DNA of 64,000 nucleotides from Holothuria scabra (GCA_037179385.1 CM074196.1:31582486-31646485), one strand, 5' to 3'; positions 1-11,285 are shown, counted from the first letter of the stretch. A program made the numbers and translations. Notes: generated by a model from the sequence alone, not told the origin.

Positions 1-436
1 ACGAACCGGAGTAAACGAGTTAGGTAAAGTTATTGGGAGGATATGCAATTGCGCAAATCCTCCAAATCGTCGGGATAAACAGACTAATTTCTCAACTTCA
101 AAATGTGTTCCACAATTTTGGTTCACATAAGAAAATTTTGAGATCCTTTTTAAATCCATTCCATAATATAGGCGGAAACTTGAGTTCACGCTTTGTGCAA
201 TTGGCCGAGTCTAAATTGCGTTTTTGTGTAAAAATTTGCATTTCAGTGTGCCGTACGTAAAGTAAAGCTGAGGCTCTTATTTTGCTCGGGTTGGATAGAC
301 ACTTAAATTCATAGTTAGTGGTGTATGTCCGTACTGCACAAAAGCGAGGGGACGATGCACACTATGTGTCGTGCTCGGTTTATGTATATCACTTTGCCAC
401 ATAATTCCATGCCCATGGAATAACCGAACTCGCAAA
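1..436. other. Unassigned intergenic DNA
   Basis: I see no coding signature, inverted repeat or RNA gene here. The short open frames are not supported by any motif. The stretch ends where the GAAAC-type tail of a minus-strand LINE begins. Confidence 0.5.
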
Positions 437-1833
437 TTTCGTTTCGTTTCGTTTATTTGTATTTCTACATCATCAAAAAGTATGGATACACAAAATAATG
501 CATACAAACATAACACTGAAGTGGATGAAAGTAAAAATAAAAACACCGAGGGGCTTGTCGAGGGTTCTCCTCCCCAATAAACACAACCAAGACTTGTTAC
601 CTATTGTAGCTGTGTTGCAAACATGAATAAGCATAAAGAAAAACAGGATTTAAGAATAAAAAGTAAGGAAAAATCAACGAACTAAATGGAAGGTAATGAC
701 TAAGATTACAAGACCAGAACTAATCCTCACAAATCCCCCTTTCCAACCCGTGGCCCCTCCCACCAATGAAAGCCCAAAGCTTCCCACAAACAAAATGCGA
801 ATAATGACAAAAACATGAAATGCATGCATTTGAACAGCCTATAAGTCAACCATGAAGATATATCCTTATAATAAACCTGGTGATGAATACTACTGAAGAA
901 GTAGTACAAAGTTATGTAGTACTGGGTGAAACCTCTTCGAATAAGATTTAAACTTGGCCTTCTAATTAATGAATCAGGTAACGAGTTCCACAGTTTTATA
1001 GCTTTGTAGCTTAGGGTCAACTGTGAGGATGAGGTACGGGTAACAATAGTATGCAGGAGAAGAGATTGGCGAGTAAAATAGTTGTGAACTGAAGAATTTT
1101 TGAAGAAGAATTCTGAAAATGCTGTAAAAGGCTGTGCGTGAAACGGTAGGTGAAAGAAGCAATATCAAGGCTGATCATATCGAACAGTTTCAAGAGATTA
1201 AGAGACTTATACAACTCGCTGGTGTGGTCACGGGGTCCCGATAAAGAAATCTAGCGAACAACTTTCTTTTGCAAAAGAACCAGTTTGTGAGGTAAGAGGT
1301 TTTTGTACATGACCATACTGTAGAACAATAAATTAGGTGAGGATACACAAGAATAAGGTTGATTGTACCGAGAATACCCCTTGGTAGCAAGTGTATTAAT
1401 CTACCAATTACACCGATTCTTCTGTCTCTTTTTTGAAAAAATTATGATTGATGTGCTCCTGCCAGGTAAGCTTGTAGTCATGAATGACACCGAGAAATTT
1501 TACACTTTTGCATGGATCAAGCTTTTGCCCATTTATGGAGATATTGAATACATGATGATGAAAGTTATTAAATACCATAACATTTGTCTTACTGATGTTA
1601 AGAGACAGCTTATTTGCTATGATCCACTCAGAGAAGAGAGGTAGGTAATTAACAAGACTGCTTTCAAGTTGATAAGGGTCATTCCCAATGAAGCAAATGT
1701 TTGTATCATCAGCAAACAGTGCAACTTCAGCTTTCTTAGAAATCAAAGTAATATCATTCATGTAAATAATGCAGAGCAAGGGCACAACGGAATTTAAACT
1801 AAGGTGGTTGTGTGGAATGTATACCTGCAACAA
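437..1833 (-). pseudogene. Decayed CR1/L2-like LINE, 3' half of reverse transcriptase
   Basis: Read on the minus strand, this is the C-terminal half of a non-LTR reverse transcriptase. It starts near 1,800 with a damaged IYMNDI block, followed by the catalytic ALFADDTN box, then SEWIIANKLSLNISKT and KFLGV with the DYKLTW motif, all typical of the thumb region in the CR1/L2/jockey group. After a frameshift the segment YPHLIYCSTVW (about 1,190-1,390) continues it. Further frame changes lead to SLNLLKL (about 1,200) and to LSYKAIKLWNSLPDSLIRR (about 960-1,020), the usual C-terminal end of this LINE group. The 3' end (437-460) is AAATAAACGAAACGAAACG, a short GAAAC-repeat tail. The copy is 5'-truncated (no endonuclease) and has at least three frameshifts, so it is dead. 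The group is confident, the exact clade is not. Confidence 0.85.
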
Positions 1834-2127
1834 AAATAAAACTACAGCTCACTGGAATGAAACGATGGTGTTAAAATGTTAATCAAATAAAATATTTGTG
1901 GGAAGATTGTCACCATGTGGAATCGTGGCTTCTTGAAGTCGTGATTTTGAACAGGGAGTTGCAAGAGAACTCCCCATACTAAATGAAACCTCAGTACTTT
2001 TCCATTGGTTTTAAGTGAGGTTGTATTGAATCTCTAACCCCATTGTTAGTTAAAGAAATAATATCACTTCCTCAGGATCCTTCGTTCCACTGGGTTGCAC
2101 ACAAATACAAGGTGAATTGGGCAGAGA

Positions 2128-2360
2128 TATAGTTAGATGGAGTTTTACTGCGTAGTTTGGAGCCAAAATGTTGACGTTGGGTCGGAAAGGCCCTAGCTTT
2201 TCTGGTTGAGGCTCACTGGCTTGTTTTCCCCTCTTCAGTTTCTTATGCATGAGCACCAAGCAAAATGACAGTAGATTTCATTTTTAAAGTAGCTGGTATG
2301 GCCCGGCCAGACCTTCCGGCTGCAAGTTACATGCCCTGGGACCATGCATTCTTACTTGGG
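2128..2360 (-). mobile_element. tRNA-derived SINE, degraded copy
   Basis: This matches other copies in the window. It begins with AGTTAGATGGAGTTTTAC (the reverse complement of the SINE 3' end), followed by the GGCTCACTGGCTTGTTTTCC and AGCACCAAGCAAAATG body motifs, and ends near a degraded tRNA-like head. The best reference copy is at 53,727-53,967. Confidence 0.75.
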
Positions 2361-3750
2361 CGGGGGATCATCCCTTTGTTCGCTCTACATTCCGCGACTA
2401 ATGTGTTCCTGGAGCTGGCTTAACAATGGTGTAACGGGCCTTTTGCATTTTGGGATCAGTGACAATTAGTTATTGATGGTCAGTGTAAATTAGTAAGGCA
2501 AGAGAATTAACACTATCCAAATGGAGCGTAACCATTCGTTTGAGCAGAGGGTTCACAATTTTTTTTTTAAATCGTGACTCCTAGAAAGTGTATGTCCCAG
2601 GCTTGAAAGTCGCTATTTTGAGCATTCGTCCTCAATAAAATTTTTCACCCAACAATGAAAAGGTAAAATGGTCAGAAAAATAACAGCTAAAATGCACAAC
2701 CACTGGATGGAATGCAACTATAATCATCGGAGAAAAGGTTCTTTGCGCGGTCTTTGCAAAAATTAAAGTTAACTATGTTTTTTTCCTCGAAAACTGTCGA
2801 AGTTTCGTTGCATGGTAGTTTACAGGAAACTGTTTGGCTACACTGCCTCTCACATTGCAGGAAATGGCACTTTCGAGTTTCTCTTTGTACTAAATATGTA
2901 ATCTCTCACGGTTTCAAGTTGGTTTCTTTACCCCTAATAGCGTGTGTTAGCGACCCACTCAACGAAAGTGCCGCGCGCTCTTCAGAAAAAAAGTACGCTT
3001 ACGAAGTTTCTATCGTCAGTGCTCTGTTGCTTACAAAAGATGCAATGATATTCATTCAGCTTTACTTGATACTACGTCTCATCTTCCGAAGAACATAAAA
3101 ATAGACCCACCGGCCAATCAAGACAAGAGGCTGGCGAGATGTTTGACTGAGGGGTGCCCGCCCCTGCCAGCCTCTGGTTAGATCTCTGAATTTCAGGGTT
3201 GTTACTTTGAATAGGCCTTCTTTTCAGTTTTCGAATTTTCATACAAGAACCCAATTTCTTAAAAAAAAAAATCCTGGACTTTCCCTAACATTAATATGAT
3301 CAAATATAAATTTAACAAAATTCCGTTCCCTGATGCAAGTATACTTTTAAGTATGCTTTAAGAAAACCTTTCGAACATTAAGGTACCCCTCCCGGAAAAA
3401 GTCTAACTCCCTGAATTATATAGGCGCACAAACTTAAATATAACTCACCAACCCCCTGTCACCAGACCTCTACATCAAGGGTCTGTGATGGATGTGCGTG
3501 GTTCCGCTCTTGATTATCTTCAAACAGATATTATACATGATGTAAGCCAAAAGAACCGGATAGAAAACCCTGTATATAACTATTCCTCAACTACACACAG
3601 TGTCAATAAGGTAAAAAATGATGATTTGAACACGATTTTGTAAGCAGGGACATACCACGGTGGATTATGTGAACCGATGTCCAGGGACGGGACAACCCTG
3701 TGCAGGAGTATCCCAGCTAGCTGGAGCTAACGCATGGAAGATTTTATCTT
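2361..3750. other. Unassigned intergenic DNA
   Basis: I found no supported gene. An open frame of 114 codons at 2,754-3,098 has no recognisable motif and is within chance expectation. The tract contains short homopolymers (about 2,560 and 3,260) but no clear terminal inverted repeats. Confidence 0.4.
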
Positions 3751-4056
3751 TTAAAGGCTAATTTCTCTCACCCCTACAGTTCCAATTCTCCTAACCTTCT
3801 TACGTAAGCCCCTCACACAATTGTCTGGAATTCACCCTCATCCAGACACAATCTCACTTTATATTGCTTCCGGGTGAGTACAGAAAAGAACAATGTTTAA
3901 AATCAAAACATTCTCAGAACAGGTCATGCTGTGAAATATAAGCTTTGGTACTCTGCATTGTTTGAATTAGCAGTCAATCAAAAAGCTGAGGCAATTGAAA
4001 GTTTCTGTTAACCCCTACAAGAAGTGTAGTTTGGGGTGAGAGGATTGGACCTTTAA
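3751..4056 (+). mobile_element. MITE family A (TTAAAGG ends)
   Basis: A ~300-bp element whose left end, TTAAAGGCTAATTTCTCTCA, and right end, GAGAGGATTGGACCTTTAA, are inverted repeats. It is one of a family also found at 31,582, 36,107, 40,550 and 41,167, with a rearranged copy at 10,978. Internal landmarks are CTAACCTTCTTAC, CATGCTGTGAAATATAAGC and GCAGTCAATCAAAAAGC. It has no coding capacity. The TTAA at both ends may be the target duplication. Confidence 0.85.
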
Positions 4057-4359
4057 GCCCTGGGTGGGAAGAAGCAATTTAGATTGAGCATCTCGCTCTT
4101 AGAAACAACGCATTGAACCGAGTAGGACTTCGAACCAATTACAAACGTTGGGAGGCAAACCCTCCGGTGACCAGTCACAAACGACATCGACGGTCCCCAA
4201 ACCAATGAAACTGTAACCATTCATCAATTGAAGCCTGTCCTACTGTCCAATCTGCACATTGTGGAACGGTTTCAATGGATAGTTTGTTCAGACGAGACCG
4301 GCATACATGATGTAAACTGACAGGAAACGTCTCGGGGACGTGCTATCGTTGAGCACGGG

Positions 4360-4994
4360 GTAATACCGAGCTTTCGATTGAGTGAACGTGGACTTCGTTC
4401 TAGTCGATGAGCTTGCCTTCTTGGACGCGTCTACTGCTATGGTGCGTCGACTGTTAAAGCCTGTTTCGATTTCCCAGCGCTAGGGTCGACGTGGACGAGT
4501 CGTATTAAAATGGCGAATTTGCAGTGTCTAGCCTTGTGTAATTTTTCAAATTTGTTCAACGATGTAAATGCATGTCTACTACACGGACGCCAGTTAAGTA
4601 CGTTGGCATGTTTTCATGGAGAATACAGCATATTTCAACTTTGAGTCTCCTGCTGTTGAAGTTGGAAGAAAACGTCCAAAATAAAGCACATTCCCCAATG
4701 AAATATCAATCCCATATGCATTTTAGGTAAAAAGTGACCCCATTTGTACAAAACAAATCACAAGGAGGAAAATTAGCACGTATTCTTGTCACTTAATCCG
4801 TTTTCAGACATTCTGTGACGTCACACATGTGAACGTTCGTTGCAGTTTGGGACGAACGGCAAAATCGCGGTGGACACGTTCCCGATTTGGCTAGTGGACG
4901 AGGGAGACGACGTGACGCATGCGCAGGGGCTAATATTGACGCAATCTCGTAGCAGTCGACTAGGTGAACGTGCAAATCGAAAGCTCCGTATTAC
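4360..4994. mobile_element. Non-autonomous DNA element with inverted ends
   Basis: The left arm GTAATACCGAGCTTTCGATT (4,360-4,379) is repeated inverted as AATCGAAAGCTCCGTATTAC (4,975-4,994), with further similarity inward (GTCGACT and GAACGTG motifs). The interior is more GC-rich than its surroundings and holds a CRE-like TGACGTCA at about 4,817 and an NRF1-like CGCATGCGCA at about 4,917. No transposase is present. The exact outer borders are uncertain. Confidence 0.6.
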
Positions 4995-5222
4995 TTTTCT
5001 TTTGAAGCAAGCGCTTTTAAGTTTATCGTTGGTTTTAAGTGTTTCTTAACGGAAAATTTGCAAGCTTCTTTCACGTTTCAGTAACTTGTGAACGGTATCA
5101 ACATTTTATTTTATTTTTCAATTTATAACTGAATTTATTTCGTGCCAAACCTGGGGGTGATTTTGTCAGAAAGAATGTCTCCTGCACTAAAGCGCCATTA
5201 ATTCGGTCTACACATGGTAGGA

Positions 5223-5404
5223 CAGTTAGTTAGATGGAGATTTACAGCACAATTTCATACCGATTGGTTTAATTTTGGCCGGTCACGGCCTCTTTTACTC
5301 ATGGCTCACTGGCATGTCCCCCTACTCCCCCATTGCTTATGCTAATTACCAAGCACAATGGCAGTAGGTTCCATTCGTAAAGTCCTCGAATGACCCGGTC
5401 AAGA
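5223..5404 (-). mobile_element. SINE copy lacking its tRNA head
   Basis: The body runs AGTTAGTTAGATGGAG, GGCCGGTCACGGCC, ATGGCTCACTGGCATG, CCAAGCACAATGGCAGTAGG and AATGACCCGGTCA, in the same order as other minus-strand copies. It stops at the first MITE base at 5,409, so the tRNA-like head is missing or replaced. Confidence 0.75.
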
Positions 5405-5408
5405 GTCA

Positions 5409-5597
5409 ACACTCTAAAAACATCTAGTCAACTGGGGTACGAACGGGAATCTTGTCAAATATTTGAAAAGATTCGTTTCAAAATTCACTAGAAATGGCTA
5501 AAATGAAGCCATTCGTTTTTTTTATGATTTGAATCTAGTCAAAGATTTGAAAAGATTCCGGTTCTCTTCAAATTTGACTAGAACTTTTTTAAAAGTG
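5409..5597. mobile_element. Small MITE with ACACTCTAAAAA end
   Basis: The left end ACACTCTAAAAACATCTAGT and the right end ACTAGAACTTTTTTAAAAGT are imperfect inverted repeats. Inside, the pair GTCAAATATTTGAAAAGATT and GTCAAAGATTTGAAAAGATT form further internal repeats. The terminal ACACTCT motif is shared with the elements at 28,787 and 60,886. Confidence 0.65.
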
Positions 5598-5850
5598 AAA
5601 CTGCATGCATACCTGATATCTGATTAATATTACTTGCTACTATGTAACAGTTTGGATTTAATACGAAATGCTCAATTGTTTTAATTAAAACGGACTAATG
5701 GAGGAGCAAATTGTGTGTACACCAACAGAAGCTCCTTAATATGATACATGCAAAATTGAAAAAATTGAAAGTAAACGAGATTAGGAGGAAGTAATGTATT
5801 CTCATTTCCAAGAGCTAGTTCGTAATGGGGATCACTTCCCAAAAAATCGT

Positions 5851-6290
5851 TTAAAGGGGAAGTTTAAACATTGTATGAAAGAAAATTCAAAACTCCACAG
5901 TATGGTGAAACTCCATTCAAATCGCATATGCATAACTCGAGATATCAGTAAATGAAGTCACCTGATTTTTGTTCCACCGTGATTTTGAGGGCAGTAGAAG
6001 TTATATTACCCCCCTCCTCACATTGACAAGGGATGTTTTGTTCCTGAATAACATTTTGATAATACGGGATTGTTGAGGAGAGAAGTGATTTTACAGTTAA
6101 AAGAAAAACAAAAGACTGACCATAAATGTGAGTGTATGATGTCATATGTGCTTGTTTCAAGTTCACTTTTTGTTCAAAATGTATGAACTCTACCTGTTCA
6201 TATTTTGAAAACCACACATTAGATTAAAGGCAAAGTTCGCACCCCTCTAACATATTAAATATTGATGTAACCTTAAACCCTTCTTTTAAA
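5851..6290 (+). repeat. Dispersed repeat, MITE-like
   Basis: It starts TTAAAGGGGAAGTTTAAAC and ends TTAAACCCTTCTTTTAA, weakly inverted. Parts recur elsewhere: TGGTGAAACTCCATTCAAAT also near 48,265, CCCCTCTAACATATTAAAT near 48,690, and an inverted match of its middle at 19,546-19,640 (TTTTGTTTTTCTTTTAACTT). An open frame of 90 codons on the minus strand here is therefore repeat sequence, not a gene. Confidence 0.6.
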
Positions 6291-6372
6291 GTCCAGCCGG
6301 TCACGGCTATTGGGGCTCACTGGCTTGTTTTCCCTACTCTATTGCTAAGCAATAAGCATGAAAACAGATTAA
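6291..6372 (-). mobile_element. SINE fragment
   Basis: AGCCGGTCACGGCTATTGGG, GGCTCACTGGCTTGTTTTCC and AGCAATAAGCATG match the SINE body. The end has been replaced by, or joined to, the duplicated unit that begins at about 6,373. Confidence 0.65.
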
Positions 6373-6890
6373 TTTTTAAAACTGAACTCCTCGGTATATC
6401 CGTTTGGACCTCCTGACTGCAAGTCGAATGCTCTTATCACTTTTCCATCAGTAGGGATTGATATTAGAAATCACAAGTTTGGCTCAAATGCCATATTCTA
6501 GTTATAAAAGTTATAAAACTTTGATTTTTACTTTTCATGTGGAATGCAAGGATGTGTTAACGAAATGTCAAGCAGAGTACAGTTTATTGAGGGCATAAAA
6601 AGGAATAACTGCTAAGTCATAGGAGCACGGTACTGGGTCAATGTTTTGTGAGACGAGGATAATGTTTGCTCGAATATAGAATTTTTGACCAACATACCCC
6701 AAGTTTGATACCGTTAAAGTGAGTCATCGCCCGTTGAAAGGTATAATTTATTTTCTTGGTTGTATTATCTACAGTCAGATTTCCTGAATCCTCTATTTTC
6801 GTCCGAATTGGAATGACATGCTCTACCTACCACCCCACCCCGTGATAGCTTATGAAAAAAAAAATGATGAACTATCAGGCAGTATGTGCT
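6373..6890 (+). repeat. Duplicated unit, copy 1
   Basis: This ~520-bp segment recurs in direct orientation at about 7,135-7,765. Shared blocks in order are CTCCTGACTGCAAGTCG, TCATATTCTAGTTATAAAA (with a C in place of T here), CCCCAAGTTTGATACCGTTA, TTCCTGAATCCTCTATTTTC and ATGTGCTCTTTAATC. Divergence of roughly 15% and small indels are visible by eye. Confidence 0.8.
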
Positions 6891-7115
6891 CTTTAATCGC
6901 CTGACCTTTTTGGATGAAATATAACTAGGCCCTCGATGTTTGCTGTTACTAATGTTACGGAAAGCAAGAGTCCTTACCTCCTACAGCTTCATCAGAAGCT
7001 GTTTCCCCTTTGTAAATTTGAGTTGACTGTGTAACTGTGATATGCAATTTAATTCTCTTACAGATTAACTTTGACATTTATGTGATCGATATATTTGACA
7101 TAGGCCTACATGAAT
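6891..7115 (+). repeat. Inverted-repeat arm 1
   Basis: The reverse complement of this segment appears at 7,771-7,955. Matching blocks include CCTTTTTGGATGAAATATA against TATATGTCATCCAAAAAGG, and AATTCTCTTACAGATTAACT against AGTTAATCTGTAAGAGAATT. Together with the direct repeat it forms a complex local duplication. Confidence 0.75.
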
Positions 7116-7134
7116 AATAGCGTAAAAACAGATT

Positions 7135-7765
7135 GATTTTTATAACTTAACTCCTCGGTACACCCGTCCAGGGGGGCGTTCCACAAAGAGTTACGCACAA
7201 TCTTAAGTTTGATTCACCATACTTAAGCCAACAGTAATTCATACTTAAGATCGTTTGTAACTCTTTGTGGAACGGGCACCAGGTGTCTACGCCTGGACCT
7301 CCTGACTGCAAGTCGGATGCTCTTTTCACTTTTCCATGATTTTTGCTCAAATGTCATATTCTAGTTATAAAAATTTTAACTTTGATTTCTACTTTTCCTT
7401 TAAAATGCAAGAATGGGTTTACGAAAAGTAAAATGGAGCACATTTTATTGAGAGCAAAAAAAAAATCAAAAACTGAAAAGTCATTGGAGTTCTGGGTCAA
7501 TGCTTTTTTTTCTTTGAGACGGGGATTATGTTTGCCAGAATATAAAAACGTACATACCCCAAGTTTGATACCGTTAAAGAGAGTCATCACCCGTTGAATG
7601 GGTATAATACATTTTCTTGGTTGTATTTTCTACAGTCAGCTTTCCTGAATCCTCTATTTTCGTCCGGGTTGGGATGACAAGCTCTTCCCACCACCCCACC
7701 CCGTCAAAGCTTAAGAAAAAAATGTTGTACTGTCAGGCAGTGTGTGCTCTTTAATCAACTTGCAA
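7135..7765 (+). repeat. Duplicated unit, copy 2 (carries a MITE)
   Basis: A direct duplicate of 6,373-6,890. It is longer because a ~106-bp MITE sits inside it at 7,173-7,278, after the duplication. The inner blocks CCCCAAGTTTGATACCGTTA and TTCCTGAATCCTCTATTTTC align exactly with copy 1. Confidence 0.8.
7173..7278. mobile_element. Short palindromic MITE
   Basis: The ends GTTCCACAAAGAGTTACG and GTAACTCTTTGTGGAAC are inverted copies, and the inner CTTAAG motifs are also mirrored. Flanking CCAGG on both sides (7,168-7,172 and 7,279-7,283) looks like a 5-bp target-site duplication. The undamaged sister segment at 6,400 lacks the insert, which confirms mobility. Confidence 0.85.
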
Positions 7766-7770
7766 ATGCA

Positions 7771-7955
7771 ATATTCATGTATGTCAAATAGATCACATAA
7801 ATGTCATAGTTAATCTGTAAGAGAATTATATTGCATATTCTTGTTACAAACTCAGCTCAAATTTACAAAAGAGAGTAAGATTTTGATGAAGTTTCCGTAA
7901 TATAAGTAGCAACACCAATCGAAGGCTTTATATGTCATCCAAAAAGGTCAGCGAA
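7771..7955 (-). repeat. Inverted-repeat arm 2
   Basis: Reverse-complement copy of 6,891-7,115, from TATTCATGTATGTCAAATA to TCATCCAAAAAGGTCAG. Confidence 0.75.
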
Positions 7956-8883
7956 CGGGAGAAAACTAAGACACATATATTGAAATACATTGTTTAAGCG
8001 TGACATAACTACGAGCCCAAGTTCACTCTTTATCATAAAACACTGACTAAGCCACTGTTCGAAAGAGGACGTGTTGAACCCTAAAATATATCCGAAAATG
8101 CTTTCTACTGACTTTCTCAAGTTTTTGTAAACATGTACAAGCTATCCACATCTATTTTCAACATGGTTTAGGCAAGCTACACTGACGTGATTTCTAGAGC
8201 TGAAGAGGCTCCTTTTGTTTTGTTGTAATGCTCACAAAGCATAATTTAGGCCAAAACGCAGTTAAACCAGCATTATTTGTGCACTAAACTGTGAAAAATA
8301 CAAGAAAATACAATTCATGCATTCATTCCCTTCTCAATGATATATTTGTGTTACCGTCCAAACGCTGAGGAAGTCTTTGAATTTTGCGTTTTCCAGTCCC
8401 TTGGGAGCCAAAAATTTGGCTTTTGGGGACTATGGAAAATTTGGCGAACCTGCTAGGCATAACAACGACAAAAGACTATCAACAAAGCTCCCTGATCAAA
8501 CCTGCTGGCAACCTGGAGCAAATGAACCTTTTTAAGTAACTATGTTCCGTTCCTAGAATAAACTCACTTTGATGCCTTACGAAGGGATTTTAATGCTTCA
8601 ATTAAATTAAAGACCGACTGTATGGTCAAGTACCAAGAGCATCCGACTAGGATGAAAGACAGAGAGACGGGCAACGCAATGGCGTCGGGCGTCGGGGCTA
8701 ATTTTCACTCAGAGATGTGCTAAAACCTCAGAGATTTCGGGGCGCACCGAAACTTTGTCCCTTGGCCCCACTGTCAGGAGCGCGTGCTTTGCTCTCGGTT
8801 TCGTTCTGCAAGCGATTGTTTTTACATTGGTTTAGTATTTTAGTTCGGGCACTTAAGTAGGAATGACGTCTTTCGGGTCGTTG
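7956..8883. other. Unassigned; includes a degraded repeat at 8,690-8,830
   Basis: No gene is supported. The part at 8,690-8,830 (CTCAGAGATGTGCTAAAACC, then CTCGGTTTCGTTCTG) resembles 31,040-31,150 (CCAGAGATATGCTCAAAACT, then TTCGGTTTCGTGGTG), so it is a dispersed repeat. Confidence 0.45.
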
Positions 8884-9141
8884 AAGGGGGAATGCAGTCA
8901 CCCCAATTTGAAGAATTGTAGTAGACTGTCCTGTTCTACGATTGGCCCTTGAAAGTCATGTGACATTATCTTTTTCTCCTCAAATTTGAAATTGGCTTGA
9001 ACTAAGTGCTGTATTAACCTTGAAAATGCAATACTGAAGTTATAAAATATTACGAAAGATACTTTGAAGAGACATAAGAAAAAAATGTGAGATTAATCTG
9101 TTGCTTCAAAATAAGTTTGGGCGACTGCTCTTGCCCTTTAA
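8884..9141 (+). mobile_element. MITE family B
   Basis: The left end AAGGGGGAATGCAGTCACCC and the right end GGGCGACTGCTCTTGCCCTT are imperfect inverted repeats. The internal landmark TCATGTGACATTATCTTTTT recurs in copies at about 10,099, 21,595, 46,255 and 52,816. It is non-coding. Confidence 0.75.
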
Positions 9142-9946
9142 ACAGAAACATCAATTAGCTATTCGAAGGTAAGGAGTCCAACACTCTAGGAAAGCTGGCA
9201 AACTCCAAAATCAATGGAGCGAATACGCTCAGTTACCCTACTTAATTTGTCACTATACTTCGAATTACATCTTATGAAGGAGTGGTCTCTGGACACTCTT
9301 TTTAAAGTGATGAACTTTGTTTTTAGTGAACTGTTTGCTTACAGGCAGTCAACGGTAACCCCAAACTACGATTTTACCCTAGGTGTACCAAAATTCTCAA
9401 ATGCTGCAACTGTTTGAGTTTAAAACAGCTGTAGGAAAATTGGAACTCACTATGTGGTGACCTGAATAACTAAACTCTAGTAAGATTAAGTCCACGTTAC
9501 TTCCTTATTGATCCCTATTGTCTTCGTATTGAGTAAAACCGTGCCATATCTTAGCACACTCAGTTTACCAGCATGCATATTTCTGCTGGTATAACTTGTG
9601 TGTCTAATTAAATTTTCCCTAGAATACTTTCTACATCAAATAAGTGTAAAGAATTTAGTTTCAAATTATTTGTCAACCGATACTTTCCACTGACGTCACG
9701 TGACCTCATTCTCGAGAATTAAGCTCGCTATTCCCATGGGTTGAGTACCACCTCTACACAAGTCAGCTGAGTACATTATGTTGGTGTAGACTACGTGGTA
9801 ACGTTTCACCCTTACCACAACCATGTCCTTTACCTTGACGTCATAGGCATAAGTTTATTGTTCTCTTTCACAATATGATTAATTAAAAACCGCTCATACT
9901 GTTACATTTATATCTCATATATTCTCACCTTAAAATAATCTTACTG
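9142..9946. other. Unassigned intergenic DNA
   Basis: No gene, RNA gene or clear repeat boundary was recognised. Confidence 0.4.
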
Positions 9947-9989
9947 TTGTGTCATGATACACATAACCGTATTAACCTGGTGTTTCATT

Positions 9990-10210
9990 GGCCGTCCATT
10001 TTTAGAACATCCAATTACCCCTCCCCTAACCCGGGATGTGTGGGTTCGATTCCTAGACCGAGTCATTATAAATACTTTACCTGTTTGGAAAGCGAAAAGG
10101 GCAAATTTCAGGGGAATGCAGTCACTCCACCTTGAATTACCCTGGTGGACTGTCCTGCTTCCTAATTCCCTCTTGAAGATCATGTGACAATATTTTTTTC
10201 TCCTTAATTG
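9990..10210 (+). repeat. tRNA-like fragment followed by partial MITE family B
   Basis: GGGTTCGATTCCTAGACC at about 10,042 matches a Pol III B box and may be the relic of a SINE head. From 10,099 the sequence GGGGAATGCAGTCACTCC, then TCATGTGACAATATTTTTTT, is the left part of MITE family B. Confidence 0.5.
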
Positions 10211-10782
10211 TGGAGCATTAGTAGTAAGTGTTTTTATTTAGTTGGAATAGAAATACGAAGAAGTCTATGAGATTTGGCTGTTACTTCAAATTAAGTAAGT
10301 AAAAAATTGAGTAAAAAATTGAATCCCCGACGTTGGGATTTCCACGTAAACAATGGAGTAGCAAAACAACCCAGTGACCTTCAACCAGGGAAAACGCCAC
10401 GTTCACCTCTAGATGAAACCAGGAGATTGGAGATTCAGGAGTTTCGCCCCACAGGCGTGGATCCAAGGGGGCTTTACGGTCTCAGCCCTCACTTTTCTCC
10501 ACATTGACAATATAACGCACCGGAAATGAGCAGTGCAACTCTCTCACACCCCTGTTTTCTCTTAAGTCAGCCCCCTTTTTTGGAATGTCTGGATCCGCAT
10601 CTGCCGCAACAACGAAAACCGAATCAAACAACCGTATTATTTTAATCAGCTTTACAATGAGTTATAGAGAGTGAAAGTTTGAACTCAAAATTTTATACTC
10701 AACCTGAGCCCCCACATTAATAGGCTATATCACACCCTTTAGTTGTAATACCTACAACAGTATGGCCCAAAAACGTTAAAGG
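10211..10782. other. Unassigned intergenic DNA
   Basis: No supported gene or repeat border. Two overlapping open frames of 61-66 codons on opposite strands near 10,300-10,500 lack any motif. Confidence 0.35.
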
Positions 10783-10977
10783 TAGTGTGACATGTCGGCA
10801 AAATTACCTGACTTCACTTGGCAGTTACGAAGCCGACTTTAAACTGTTGACTATGCCAATATCTTTTACGGTCTCAAGATATACCTCTTCAAACTTTGAT
10901 GGTTTCTGAAGCAACTTGTTGCTTATGCCAAAGTAATGATGTGGAGTGTTGCACGGTGTTGAAGTTTCTTATGTTGA
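10783..10977 (+). mobile_element. MITE family F, left part only
   Basis: AAAGGTAGTGTGACATGTCG and the following 190 bp parallel the left part of the complete element at 20,750-21,321 (shared TCAAGATA, GTTTCTGAA, CAACTT and GGTGTTGA landmarks). Its right part is missing and the rearranged family A copy follows directly. Confidence 0.6.
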
Positions 10978-11285
10978 AAAAAAACTCAATTTATGTAATC
11001 AAATCACCCTCAGTACCGTTCATGCTGTGTAAGATAAGCTTTGGTACTCTGCATTTTTTGAACTAGCTGTCAATCAAAGCGTTGAGCCAATTAAAAATTT
11101 CGGTACTGAGAGTGTTTTGATTATATAAATTGAGTTTTTCTGTACTTGCCTTGAAGAAATTGACTGAGATTGTACCTGGATGTGAATGAATTTCAGACAG
11201 TTGTGGGAGGGGCTTCAGTAAGAAGGTTAGGAGAAGTGGTACTGTTTGGAGTGAGAGAAATGTGGCTTTAATGATTGATTTTGTT
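10978..11285. mobile_element. Rearranged (fold-back) copy of MITE family A
   Basis: From 10,985 to about 11,103 the element's middle is in plus orientation (CAGTACCGTTCATGCTGTGT). From about 11,104 to 11,272 its left half is in minus orientation (GTTGTGGGAGGGGCTTCAGT, GAAGGTTAGGAGAAG). The motif AACTCAATTTATGTAATCAAA is mirrored by TTTGATTATATAAATTGAGTT, so the copy folds on itself. Confidence 0.7.

Noticed and set aside
2754..3098. A 114-codon frame as a gene
   Set aside because: No motif, no splice or promoter context, ordinary composition.
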